In this document: positions 54,504 to 64,000 of the stretch, one piece after another
Numbering within the stretch: position 1 is the first letter of the stretch
How the letters are laid out: every line of letters begins with the position of its first letter
NCBI RefSeq assembly: GCF_023898315.1
Contig: NC_064614.1
Span: 1,050,908,432 to 1,050,972,431, forward strand
Direction: 5' to 3'
DNA from: Schistocerca nitens
Taxonomy: Eukaryota > Arthropoda > Insecta > Orthoptera > Acrididae
DNA: 64,000 bases
Notes under the pieces: generated by a model
Database searches by the model: none
Told to the model about the DNA's origin: nothing
The model's input: the letters and a program-made list of their open reading frames with translations, nothing else
Made by a program: the position numbers and the translations under genes

Positions 54504-57500
54504 AAGTACTCGAAAAGGAAGAGCATTAATTGAAGAATTCAGGGAAAAGGTAGCAAGATTAAGTCATTTAGCGATTTGTGTTCGATTTTAACTGGCACAG
54601 GTATCTGAAACTAATAACCGCGTGTTCCCGAACAGAAACAGTATTTATGCTGTACAAGATTTCCTTCAAGCTCTAGACATTTTCATGGGGAAATTTCAGT
54701 GAATTTAATGTTTTAGAAGTAATTAAATGCTAAGAATGTGCTGTTAGTTTGAAACTGTTATCTTGTAAACAGTGACTGTAACTACAAGTCCGAACTGTAA
54801 TATAAACATGTGCGTCCTACCACTTGTGAGCATCAACTGTCTTAAAATTGAAACATGTCCATGGTACTAGATACTTTACACAGGGTCACAGATTTTCACT
54901 TACTCTCCTTTACTTCTGTGTAATCTCTTCCCAACCTCCCTACTCGCCCGCTATCCCTAAATAAGGAAATAATACCCGATTAGATTCAGTTACATACGCC
55001 GATCACGCAATCGAAATATGGCGAGAGGTCGTGGAAGCTTTCCACTTGCAGTGATAGAGTGTATGTTTATACTACTTTCAGTTACATCCACATTTATATC
55101 TGTACACCTCTTCTGTTATTATTATTGTACGACACTTGCTTAAACGTTAGTGATACAGTGTTGTGTCTCGAGTCTTCCCTTCAATGATTGCGAAGTCGAT
55201 TCAGTCTTACTGAAAAGCTACATAACGCAAGTCCACTTGCCGCACACTTTCAAATCATTCGAGTCATTCTCTAGTCTTTGCTTTTACGTTTACTGCAGGA
55301 TAGTGGAAGAGTCCGTTATCCAGCACAATGACTCGTGATAAAGGGGCACAATACATCAGGTGATTGTCGATAGCCGTCGGCTGATAACGGAAGTATCCGA
55401 GGTTAACAGGTTCCATTCATCGCTTTCCTTTATGCCAACCGTACCAGGAACAGAATATCGATCAGCTCCTACACCCAATCACCCCGCTTTTCTCGACACG
55501 GTTACGAGCTTCGGTTTCCTGACACTGCTTTTTCGGAGCTACACATGTGTCAAATCTACATCTGCGTTACACTTAGCGCGACTTTGAACTTTTCTCCTTG
55601 AAGGAACATACCGTAATTACTTCCCCGTACACCGGAATCATCCCATTTCTCTTCAGGGCTTATCTGCTGTTAACACTAACGAGAACGTAACTCTACAAAT
55701 TATTCAAAAAATGTATTAAATTACTTACTTTTCTGTATTTGAACTCAAGTAAATGCTGCAGAAGATATTAGAATATGAACTCACTCTTTCTTGCACAGAA
55801 CCATCTTTGTGAATGCTACTCAGTTGTTAGATGATGACGGTGAAATATGCCGAAAATCAATTAGTATTACTAAAACTTTAGTGGAACAGCACATAGTCTC
55901 TTTGCTTTCCACCCTTAAATATGAAACTCTTCTGCCACGAATCAACGAAGATATCCATCATGAAAATCGAAGACATAGCTGACACCAACTGAAGTACAAA
56001 TAGCGACAAGAATTAACTATGACGAAGGATCGCAAAAAACTGATGCCACATTATTTTGATGACTGCTCGTTAAAGCTAATTTGGAAACTAGTTTCTCTGA
56101 TATTTTAATACAGTTTTCAATGTAATGCAACCGATGTTGTTGGCAAATAGTCACTCTGTACTAGAATTGGATTACCACTTCGCACTGGAGCAAGGTAATG
56201 GTCAAACCATTGGGAGAAAGCCTGTCTAACCAAAACAGGGAGAGTTAGTTTCATCTGATGAGATATATCATTATGTTCTGACTTGGAACAGGTGTAATAG
56301 ATTGCCTTACAAATGGCATTACAATAATTGGCCGATACTATGAAAGACTTCTTAATGAGGCAAATGACTCTCGTTTTCTTTTTACATTGAGAAATCACCT
56401 AACCAGGGAGTTGATGAGTCATTTAAAAATAAAAAAAATGAAAAATGGAAGTGGAGATTTGAGCTAAATATCTGGAGCATTTACTTCATTCATTGGACAA
56501 TATAACCTCGAACTTTAATCAGTTTCACATTTTAAGATATTTTTGGTTGGAAAATACAATGAACTTATGGCGGCTGTAAATTATTTTATAGGCTTTGCAG
56601 AATGGTACTTCAGAAATGGAACTGATATATCGAGTAAAGTACTTTAACAAGGGATCCACATCAAAAAATAAATACATCTTTTCACGTAAGAGAGAAAATA
56701 TTTGTGTCTCAGACTTACAAATTTCCCTTTGCTGTAATACCTATTGATCAATGTAACTGAGAGTTTTATTTTCACTTTTTCTTTTCCTTTGAACTTTCTT
56801 CATCCACTGATTACTTTGAAATTAATCTGTAGTTCAAAGAAAACTCTACCTTTTTAAGTTGATATTCTTTCCTCGAAATGTGTACTGCGATGTTCTAGTT
56901 AGAGGAGTACACCAATTGTAAAAAGGAACTGTTTGTTTCTGTATAATGAGGTTATTCGGCACTTGAATACTGATGAGCTACTCCGGAGTTTTCATATTCG
57001 TTGAGTTAACGCAGTGAACAAACTTATGTTGGAATTTTGCTCTTTTTTTCAACACAGTCAGACATTTCCGACAGCCTTGGCTATGAAATAAGCTCACGAG
57101 GATTCATGCTACTGCTTACTAGGTTCTGAGGCCATGGCGATGGAACACTGGAGTGCATTACTGATGCTGGACAACGATATTTTTATGAAACTGCTCTAAA
57201 CGCGGATTAATTTTATTTAATGATGTCACCAGCTTTGTGCACCTCTAAATGACTATACATAAAACTGAAATCAGCCTAGAAGGTTCCAACCAAAGTTCAT
57301 TAAAGTGTGCATGTGTCTAGATCTCATAGCCGTCGGTCAATGTTTAATGGCTCAACCATCGTAGAACTTTGGTCCGTATTCAGCGCAAAAAGAAATTAAT
57401 GACTGGTGGACACCTTCGAATTGAAGGCACAGATAATGAAGGACATTACATGATTTTAAATGTCCGATTGAACAATAATACGATAAAACATTTGACTGAT

Positions 57501-57606
57501 TTAATATTTACGATTTCCTTCAAGTATCTGTGCATAGTATCTACAGCTCTGTGTGCTATGGACAGTACGAAGTCGCGAAGTACTGAAATCTCTGCATCGT
57601 TCTTGC
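54504..57606. other. No gene recognised (largest repeat-free interval)
   Basis: About 3.1 kb, AT-rich, without copies of the repeat families seen elsewhere and without recognisable coding motifs. ORFs do not exceed 93 codons. It could hold unique or regulatory sequence, but nothing specific is visible. Confidence 0.45.
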
Positions 57607-57798
57607 CGGCCGATGTCGCCGAGCGGTTCTAGGCGCTTCAGTCTGGAACCGCGAGATCGGTACGGTCGCAGGTTCGAATCCTGCCTCGGGCATGGATGTG
57701 TGTGATGTCCTTAGGTTAATGAGGTTTAAGTAGTTCTAAATTCTAGGGGAGTGATGACCTCAGATGTTAAGTCCCATAGTGCTCAGAGCCATTTGAAC
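57607..57798 (+). mobile_element. SINE family A, full length
   Basis: Head GCCGGCCGATGTCGCCGAGC with A box, B box GGTTCGAATCC and body to CAGAGCCATTTGAAC. The target duplication is not obvious, and the tail stops earlier than in other copies. Confidence 0.9.
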
Positions 57799-58297
57799 TC
57801 TTACGCTCGTTGTCCTGTCAGCAAGGATTCTGTTAGCTACACTCTTTACATGGAAGTCAAGAAAAAATTCCCGGCGTTCTTAAGATCCTCAAAATGATAA
57901 AGCTGAAATGTTTTACTGCGAGGAAGTCTACGCGGTGAGGCCATTAGCGTAGTGTTCCACAGTGTGTGTTTCCTCGCCATGTTGATGTTGTCCATACCGC
58001 GTCTAGATCGACAGCCTTTGGTGTTGTTATATTTTTGAGTGGTTATTGTGCCTTGGCTGTTTTTAGACGCCATTATGAAGACGTAGTACTGTGGGTATCT
58101 TCGTCCTCGGCTGATATTTTCCGTTGTCGTGCCGTTGGTCGGCGGAAGGCAATTGATCAGATTGTTGGTCGGTCCTTCATCCGTCCCTGGGACGGGTTGC
58201 CATCTCATTACTTAACCTTATTCTTGGCTACCTATCACACCTAACCTTAGGTTAGAGTTCCCTCCTCAGACCGACCCTTGGAACACTTCTGAGCACC
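57799..58297. other. Unclassified, adjoining the tandem array
   Basis: Moderately GC-rich. GTCGGTCCTTCATCCGTCCC lies near 58168. It may be the upstream part of the element carrying the array. No coding motif. Confidence 0.35.
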
Positions 58298-58790
58298 ACT
58301 GTTCTGTTTGTCTCAAGTACTGTGCGAGGCCTTCAGCCGCCTATTAATTTTGTTTGTTTTGATTTTAAAATAAGGCCTTCAGATTCTTTGAAGAATCTTG
58401 TTTGAACTAATTCTTTGAAAGGAAAAAAGGGGAATTTTGCTCTATTGCAAATCCGTGTTATCCAGGCCTTAAGCCTTGAGTTGTTCCATGTTCAGTACGT
58501 GGCCTTCAGCCGAAATTTTATCTAAAATATTTTTAAGATAAGGCCTTCAGCAGTCTTGAACGAAAATTTGAAAATTCACCTGTTTAAAGCCGTTTTAAAT
58601 TTTCTTCTCTATTTGAAATTCTTGTTATCGTGGACTTAAGCCGCAGTTCTTCTGTGTCTAGTGTGTGACCTGCAGCCGAGTATTTGCGTAATATTTTTTA
58701 AGTAAGGCCTTCAGCCACGTGTATTCCTTGAAGCAACTTTTAATAACTTGTGTTCTGGGTTTCAGGCGTATTGTTTGCGAATATCCTTTT
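58298..58790 (+). repeat. Diverged ~167-bp tandem repeat with GGCCTTCAGCC core
   Basis: A 12-base core close to AGGCCTTCAGCC or AGGCCTTAAGCC begins at about 58327, 58372, 58464, 58500, 58541, 58631, 58666 and 58705. The spacings 36, 41, 90, 35, 39 repeat, so the higher-order unit is about 164-173 bp with three core copies per unit. Between cores the units align loosely: TTCTGTTTGTCTCAAGTACTG, TTGTTCCATGTTCAGTACG and TTCTTCTGTGTCTAGTGTG precede the first core of successive units. About 2.7 units are present. Single cores occur at 4189 in another block. Confidence 0.8.
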
Positions 58791-60880
58791 AAGGGCGTGT
58801 GTGATTAAGTGTTTTTTGGAAATTAAGGTTTGTGTGTTTTCTGCAACTAACAGTGACTGATCTTGGCCCCTTTCCACAACTATAACCTGATCCGCTCTGT
58901 CTAGCAAAATCAGATTTCAAGTATCACGTACATCATCGTGACCGCAACTACTTTGCTCTTCGTCCAAAGAGTTGCATACCGCTGGCTGAGGAACAACTTC
59001 ATTCTTTCCATCCGAATCAGTACTCATGAGTATATCTGAAAGGACATCGTCATCTTCAACTATTCACTGCGTAACAACCGATTCAAAATTTAGGCTTGAA
59101 TAACTTTGATATTTCCTTTCCTGCTCCTATTTTTAAACGTTAGATCAGAAAAAGAATAATCTAAGTGCTCTCTTCTTTCATGGACTGCTGTACATGTAAT
59201 TGTTTTGTGTTAGAAATGACCGTTAGCTTTCTTCCAAATGAGTATCGAATATCAAACACAGCACTGCTGTGCAGCAAACTCCTACATGCCTATACGTCTT
59301 CACACATTCGATACCATGTACTGTAAAATTTCGCTCAGTCGGATAAAAGCAACGAATTAAGGGCGAAATTACGTGAACTCAAGCAGTACATTGTGATTAT
59401 TATGAAGGAACGCCATCCCGACAAATTGTAAAGTTTCCATATTATGAGAGTTGCAGTTTTGTTTGTAATGTTTGCCACATGGGGGGTATTTCATGAGTAT
59501 GTGTATAAATGACACTCTTTGTATATCAATGTTCATATTGGTGGTGCGCAGCTAGTCAGCCCTGGGCAGCACCTGTTTGTCCATCGTTGGTAGGATCGGA
59601 CGTATTGGCTTGTTCCCGCTGGTATGGAGGCTTCATTTTCGGAATGCTTGGAACTTATCAGTTGAGGTAATATCTGGCCGTGCATTTGCGTGAGCTAATA
59701 TCGCAGAAAATGGAATGCCGTTGTTAGGGAGTAGCGTAACTTGTGGTGTGACGATTAGAACACTGTCGATTAAGCACTTCATAAGCACTTCATAATATGC
59801 CTAAACTCATCAAAGCATCGCATCACTCTTTATCACTTTCTTTTTTAAGTACTGAATGTAAGAGGTGTTTTGTAAGGTTATCACCCCGTGAGCTTTCCGT
59901 TGTGCATCCAAATTACAGTAACTGTTAATAACAATGGTCATCAATGTAGACATGATTATATTTTCTAATTCCTTTAGTGTTTGTCGTTTATGGTTAATAC
60001 ACAACTAATTCCTGATAGTTTTCATGTAATTCCTTACGGAGCTTTCACATACCACTTGTCTATTCAAAAGTTTTTATGTGCGACTATGTGGACAGGTATT
60101 GCAGTTTGCGTAAGCCGATTATCACCTATTGGTTTAATGGCGCTTGTCTTATTCGCATTGCACCAGACGAAATTTAGTTAGGTCATATCAAAAGCACCGT
60201 GATTTCTTCAACCTCATCTTATTGTAGATGACTATAATCAGGATAGGCACGTACTACAGAATAGAGCTACGCTTCCGTTGTTGCACAGGTATGCCGAATC
60301 ACCACTGTTAGGGCCAAACAAGGTTGTCTAGTGCGTTTAAGGATCAGTGTGAGTTTATTCGTTTTGCACAGATTCAAATTACCATCAGCTACAGCATATT
60401 TTTATGCTGTATCTGTCAATGGCAATCTTTAGGTCAATCGTACAACCGTATTCAGAGCACTATGTTAAAAAATAATGTGTTCTGTTTTCATAGCAGTGGA
60501 CAGATAAACTTTATGTTCAGTGATCAGTCCAGTCATAATGCAAGCATCTTGCTCAGCAACATACGCAAATGTTGATTTGCTTAACATACGCACCGATGTT
60601 GTACAGTTGAAAGATTTTATAAAAAATAATGTTCTGCGTTAGGAGCTCAAACCTAAAGATCACGCATTAAGTTAATACCGCTATAGAGAAACCAAATCTA
60701 CGTCAGATTTGTAGATTTCGCAGATACTGCATAAAATAATCGCAACTGTACGCAGCGGAAGTCCAAACACAGATGTTTCGCATAGTTTTACTTAATTGTT
60801 TCATATTGACAGCTAGAACCATAAAAGTTTCAATACACGTATATTTCTGATCTTTCACCTTCTTATACATGCTTCTGTTT
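58791..60880. other. No gene recognised
   Basis: AT-rich interval of about 2.1 kb. Short ORFs only. Confidence 0.4.
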
Positions 60881-60891
60881 CCTATCCATAA

Positions 60892-61093
60892 GCCGGCCGT
60901 TGAGGCCGAGCGTTTCTAGGCGCTTCACTCTGGAACCGCGCGACCGCTACGGTCGCAGGTTCGAATCCTGCCTCGGGCATGGATATGTGTGACGTCCTTA
61001 GGTTAGTTAGGTTTAAGTAGTTCTAAGTTCTAGGGGACTGATGACCTCAGATGTTATGCCCCATTGTGCTCAGAGTCATTTGAACCATTTGAA
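60892..61093 (+). mobile_element. SINE family A, full length
   Basis: Duplications CCTATCCATAA (60881-60891) and CCTATTCATAA (61094-61104) differ at one base. Head GAGGCCGAGCGTTTCTAGGC and full body. Confidence 0.94.
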
Positions 61094-61104
61094 CCTATTC
61101 ATAA

Positions 61105-61589
61105 ACAAGATAAAGTCTTCTGGCATAGTTCTTCTGTATGTTTTAGATACCCCAGGAACTAGTATAGATTCGGATTTTACTAATAGACAGATTTATGGAG
61201 AAGGTTGACTGAACTAGGGTGAACTAAAGTCCCCACGTCGCTGTGAAAACGATGCCATTGCCATTGAACAATGAATGGAAGGAGTCAATGCAATAACAGT
61301 AGCTCGGGCAGTTGTCTGTACCAAAGGAAGCGGGTGCCTAGTGCCAATATTATGTGGTTGGTGCTTTGCACCAACTTAACTTGACAGAGATTGCTTTCTG
61401 GAGATGCAATGTTCCGAAGAGTGGTTGTTTTCAGTGCTGCGTGGCAGAGAATACTTCGTGGTGATGTACTGCTGCATAACGCACTGTGCTTCTTACCAAT
61501 TTTAAAGGGCGTAGGTGGCTCCGTAACGATGTGTTGTGACAGATGGTGCTTCAGTTTCATAACGTCTTTGTCGTTTCAGGACTGGATCA
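61105..61589. other. No gene recognised
   Basis: Between a SINE and a LINE. No motif. Confidence 0.4.
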
Positions 61590-63220
61590 TAAAAAGCAAT
61601 CCTCAGACGTTTCAGTTAATGAGTAGTGAGGAGGCAGAGTTATTCTGCAAGAGGCTGAACATAGAGCATTAGATATTTTCTCATGGGGCTTCCAGCGAAC
61701 ATATGTAAGAGGGAGCGAAAGAAAATCGTAGGGTGTTTGGCTCCCGTCATCAGTTGTTAGCATGAGTAACTTAGAAGTAGATATCCTCGGTGTAGCGAAG
61801 CAACTTGAAACAGTTAAGAAAGACAAAGGCTGAGGTCCAGGTTGCATAGCAGTCAGGTTCTTTTCAGAGCATGCTGATACAGCAGCTCCTTACTTAGAAA
61901 TCATATAGAGAGATCTGTACCCAAAGGCTAAAGCTGCAGATGTCACTTCAGTACCCAAGAATGGGAAATAGGAGTAATCCGCTGAATTACAGACACATAT
62001 CTCTAATGTCTATTTGCAGCAGGAGTTTGGAATATGTAATGTGCTCAAATATTATGAATCACCACGAAGAAAACGGTTTACGGACCCACAGCCGACAAAG
62101 ATCAAGGAAATATCGTTTTTGTGAAACACGACTATCTTATTATTTTCACAAAGTAATGAGTGCTATCGACAGGGAACAAATTAATTCTGCATTTTTAAAA
62201 TTTCCAGCAGGCTTTTGACAACGTTCCTCACAAGAGAACTGTAATAAAATTTTGCGTGCCTGTGGAGTATCGTCTCAGTTGTGTAACTAGATTCATGATT
62301 TCCTGTCGTAATAACTGACGGAAAGTCACGGAGTAAAATAGAAGTAATACCTAGCGATCCCCAAGATAGTGTTGTAGGTCCTCCGTTGTTCCTGATCTAC
62401 GTAGACGATTTAGCAGACAATGTAAACAGTCCTCTTACGTTCTTGGCAGATCATTCTCTCAATTACTGTTACGTAAAGTCATCAGATGATCGAAACGAAT
62501 TGCAAAATGATTTAGACGAGATACCTGTATGGTGAAAAAACTGGCAATTGGCTCTAAATTATGAAAAGTGTGAAGTCATCAACTTGAGCACTAAGTTGCA
62601 GGATAAATCACACAAATCTAAAGGTTGTAAACTCAACTAAGTACTTGAGGATTACAATTACGAAAATAATGCTGCGGGGAAAGCAAATCAAAGAGTGCGA
62701 TTTACTGGCAGAACGCTTAGAAAATGCAACAGGTCTACTGAAGAGACTGCTTGGAATACACTTGCCTGGCCGCCTCTGGAGTATTGCTGTGCGATGTCGG
62801 ATTCGTATCATATGGAATTGACGGAGGGCATCGAAAAAGTTCAAACAAGGACAGCTCGTTTTGTATTATAGAGAAATAGGGAAGAGTGTGCCGTGGATAT
62901 GGTACTCGAATTGGGATGGCAGTCTTTAACCAAAGGCGTTTTTCACTGTGGGAAGAGATTCCCATGAAGTTTCAGTCACCTAAGTATCCTGAGACGGCGA
63001 AAATACTTTTTTGGCGCTCACCTACGTAGGGAGAAATTTTCATCACAATAAAATAAGAGAATTCAGAGCTCGCACAGAGGACTGCAGTGTTCGTTTTCCC
63101 CACACACTGTTCGAGAGTGGAACGGTAGAGAAGTAGCTTAAAGGTGGTTCAATGATCTCTATGCCAAACACGTAGCTGTAAATTGCAGAGTAATGATGTA
63201 GATCTATATCTAGATGTAGA
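61590..63220 (+). mobile_element. CR1-like LINE (family D), longest copy, heavily decayed
   Basis: The 3' end reads GAGTAATGATGTAGATC and then a degenerate GATGTA tail, as in the 17-kb copy. The element extends further 5' than the other family D copies, to about 61590, but with stops and frameshifts throughout. Confidence 0.85.
61760..62870 (+). pseudogene. Non-LTR reverse transcriptase, decayed
   Basis: Broken frames keep recognisable order. A PGCIAVRFFSEHADTA-type linker lies near 61840. The reverse-transcriptase start is near 61960 (NPLNYRHISLMSICSRSLEY, altered from the usual NYRPISL). A FDNVPHK-like block is encoded near 62215, and a VVGPPLFLIYVDDLADN-like palm block near 62370-62420. 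FADD is altered to an LADH-like sequence near 62440 (TTGGCAGATCATTC), so a catalytic aspartate is lost. A thumb region follows near 62755 (LAWPPLEYCCAMSDSYHMEL-like). The enzyme cannot be active. Confidence 0.8.
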
Positions 63221-64000
63221 TGGAGATGCGGTGGTGGCATCCACAATTCTATGAGTGTGAAATGGTGGCTCACCACGTGCAGGATTGTAGGACTGGGAAT
63301 CAAAATGGATAACAACTGTTCGGGCAGGACCAGTGTCGATCCCTGCCAACAGCAAACCATCAACGCAACTATGTTACATGAGAACGTTCAGCATTTGTAG
63401 GGAGAGGATAGAACAGCCATGGAGAAGCTTTTGATAAGGTTTGCAGATTTGTTCAATCTGCCGGCAACATCCACACAACACAGAATCCCAGAAAGAGACA
63501 AGTCGCCAATGAAGAGAAAAATGTATAGAATACCTTACCATTTGCAACAAACAAAGGAGTAATTCATCAACTAGCAACTGAATGATGCTGTCATTGAAGA
63601 GAGTGGGGCAGAGTGTTATACCTTGGTACACTTTTCAGACTTCTGCCTCTGGCGTGCTGAGCGATAGAAATTTAATGTTTATCAATTTTAAATAATGGAC
63701 TTCACATTTATATGCTGAGTCTTCTTCTGAAATTACAAAAATTGTGCCAGAAAATTAAGTTTCTTCAAAATATAAAATCATGTTTTAAGGTACAACGTGT
63801 TGTTTTACGTAGAAGCAAATATTCTGTTCAAATTTGAAGGAATTACAATACAAGATATCAATACCGTCTGCGCTATTTTACGGCGTAAAGACTAGTCGAA
63901 GACGGGTACCGCCAGTGGCTGATTTTGTGCCATCACAGACCACTAAACAGCAACAGTCGTTTGTAGTAGTATTCAACTAATGTAGGAAATATGACAAGCT
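63221..64000. other. No gene recognised
   Basis: The window ends in sequence with short ORFs on the minus strand (63374-63631) and no motif. Confidence 0.4.

Noticed and set aside
57966-58244. Host gene exon upstream of the tandem array
   Set aside because: No domain, no supported splice partner, and it adjoins repeat sequence.
1-64000. CRISPR array, operon, phage or bacterial mobile element
   Set aside because: No regularly spaced identical short repeats, no operon-like gene packing, and all identified elements are eukaryotic.

Overview
The window is eukaryotic repeat-rich DNA, most likely from an orthopteran insect and probably a grasshopper or locust of the Schistocerca type. That attribution is an inference. 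It rests on the dense tRNA-derived SINE family (about 18 copies here, body carrying TGATGACCTCAGATGTTAAG and ending in CAGAGCCATTTGAACCATTT), which I associate with locust genomes, together with RTE, CR1/Jockey-like, Penelope and Tc1/mariner elements. I found no convincing host gene: no long ORF outside mobile elements, no recognisable conserved host domain and no supported exon chain. The window reads as intergenic or deep intronic sequence. No bacterial or phage features are present.

Layout: 0.7-2.0 kb holds two copies of a second tRNA-derived SINE and two copies of the main SINE. 3.0-4.9 kb is an unclassified block with a TGGCGCC motif, a GGCCTTCAGCC motif and a SINE at its end. 7.7-8.3 kb is an internally deleted mariner. 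8.83-10.24 kb is a nearly intact Tc1-like element with TIRs and a TA duplication. 10.25-10.6 kb is a Penelope GIY-YIG fragment. 12.83-14.47 kb is a LINE 3' end split by a decayed Tc1 element. 15.5-18.5 kb is an unclassified minus-strand block interrupted by a SINE and a CR1-like LINE. 18.8-22.75 kb is a full-length RTE element inserted into a composite repeat that contains a tRNA-like sequence. 23.6-24.3 kb holds an old RTE remnant and another SINE family. 25.7-29.2 kb holds Tc1 remnants, one carrying a SINE. 29.2-32.5 kb is a second full-length RTE copy in reverse orientation. 35.86-37.31 kb is a Tc1 element carrying an RTE fragment. 37.5-41.1 kb is a three-level nest (Tc1, then SINE, then RTE). 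41.1-43.96 kb is a young, 5'-truncated CR1/Jockey-type LINE. 44.18-45.13 kb is another LINE fragment. 49.0-49.3 and 51.2-51.7 kb hold transposase remnants. 52.1-53.6 kb is a head-to-head pair of Penelope fragments, one split by a SINE. 58.3-58.8 kb is a diverged ~167-bp tandem array. 61.6-63.2 kb is a long decayed LINE.

How the parts relate: they form a stratified record of transposition rather than a pathway. SINE copies are commonly flanked by 11-14 bp target duplications, and several interrupt transposase or Penelope reading frames that resume on the far side, which gives relative insertion ages. The RTE and CR1-like elements encode endonuclease and reverse transcriptase of the kind that mobilise LINEs and could supply machinery to SINEs, but which LINE drives which SINE is not shown here. 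All LINE and transposase ORFs carry frameshifts or stops, so none is clearly autonomous as it stands. The most interesting structures are the three-level nest at 37.7-41.1 kb, the composite repeat with inverted arms and an internal tRNA-like sequence split by RTE at 18.8-22.5 kb, the ~167-bp array at 58.3 kb, and the inverted Penelope pair at 52.1-53.6 kb.
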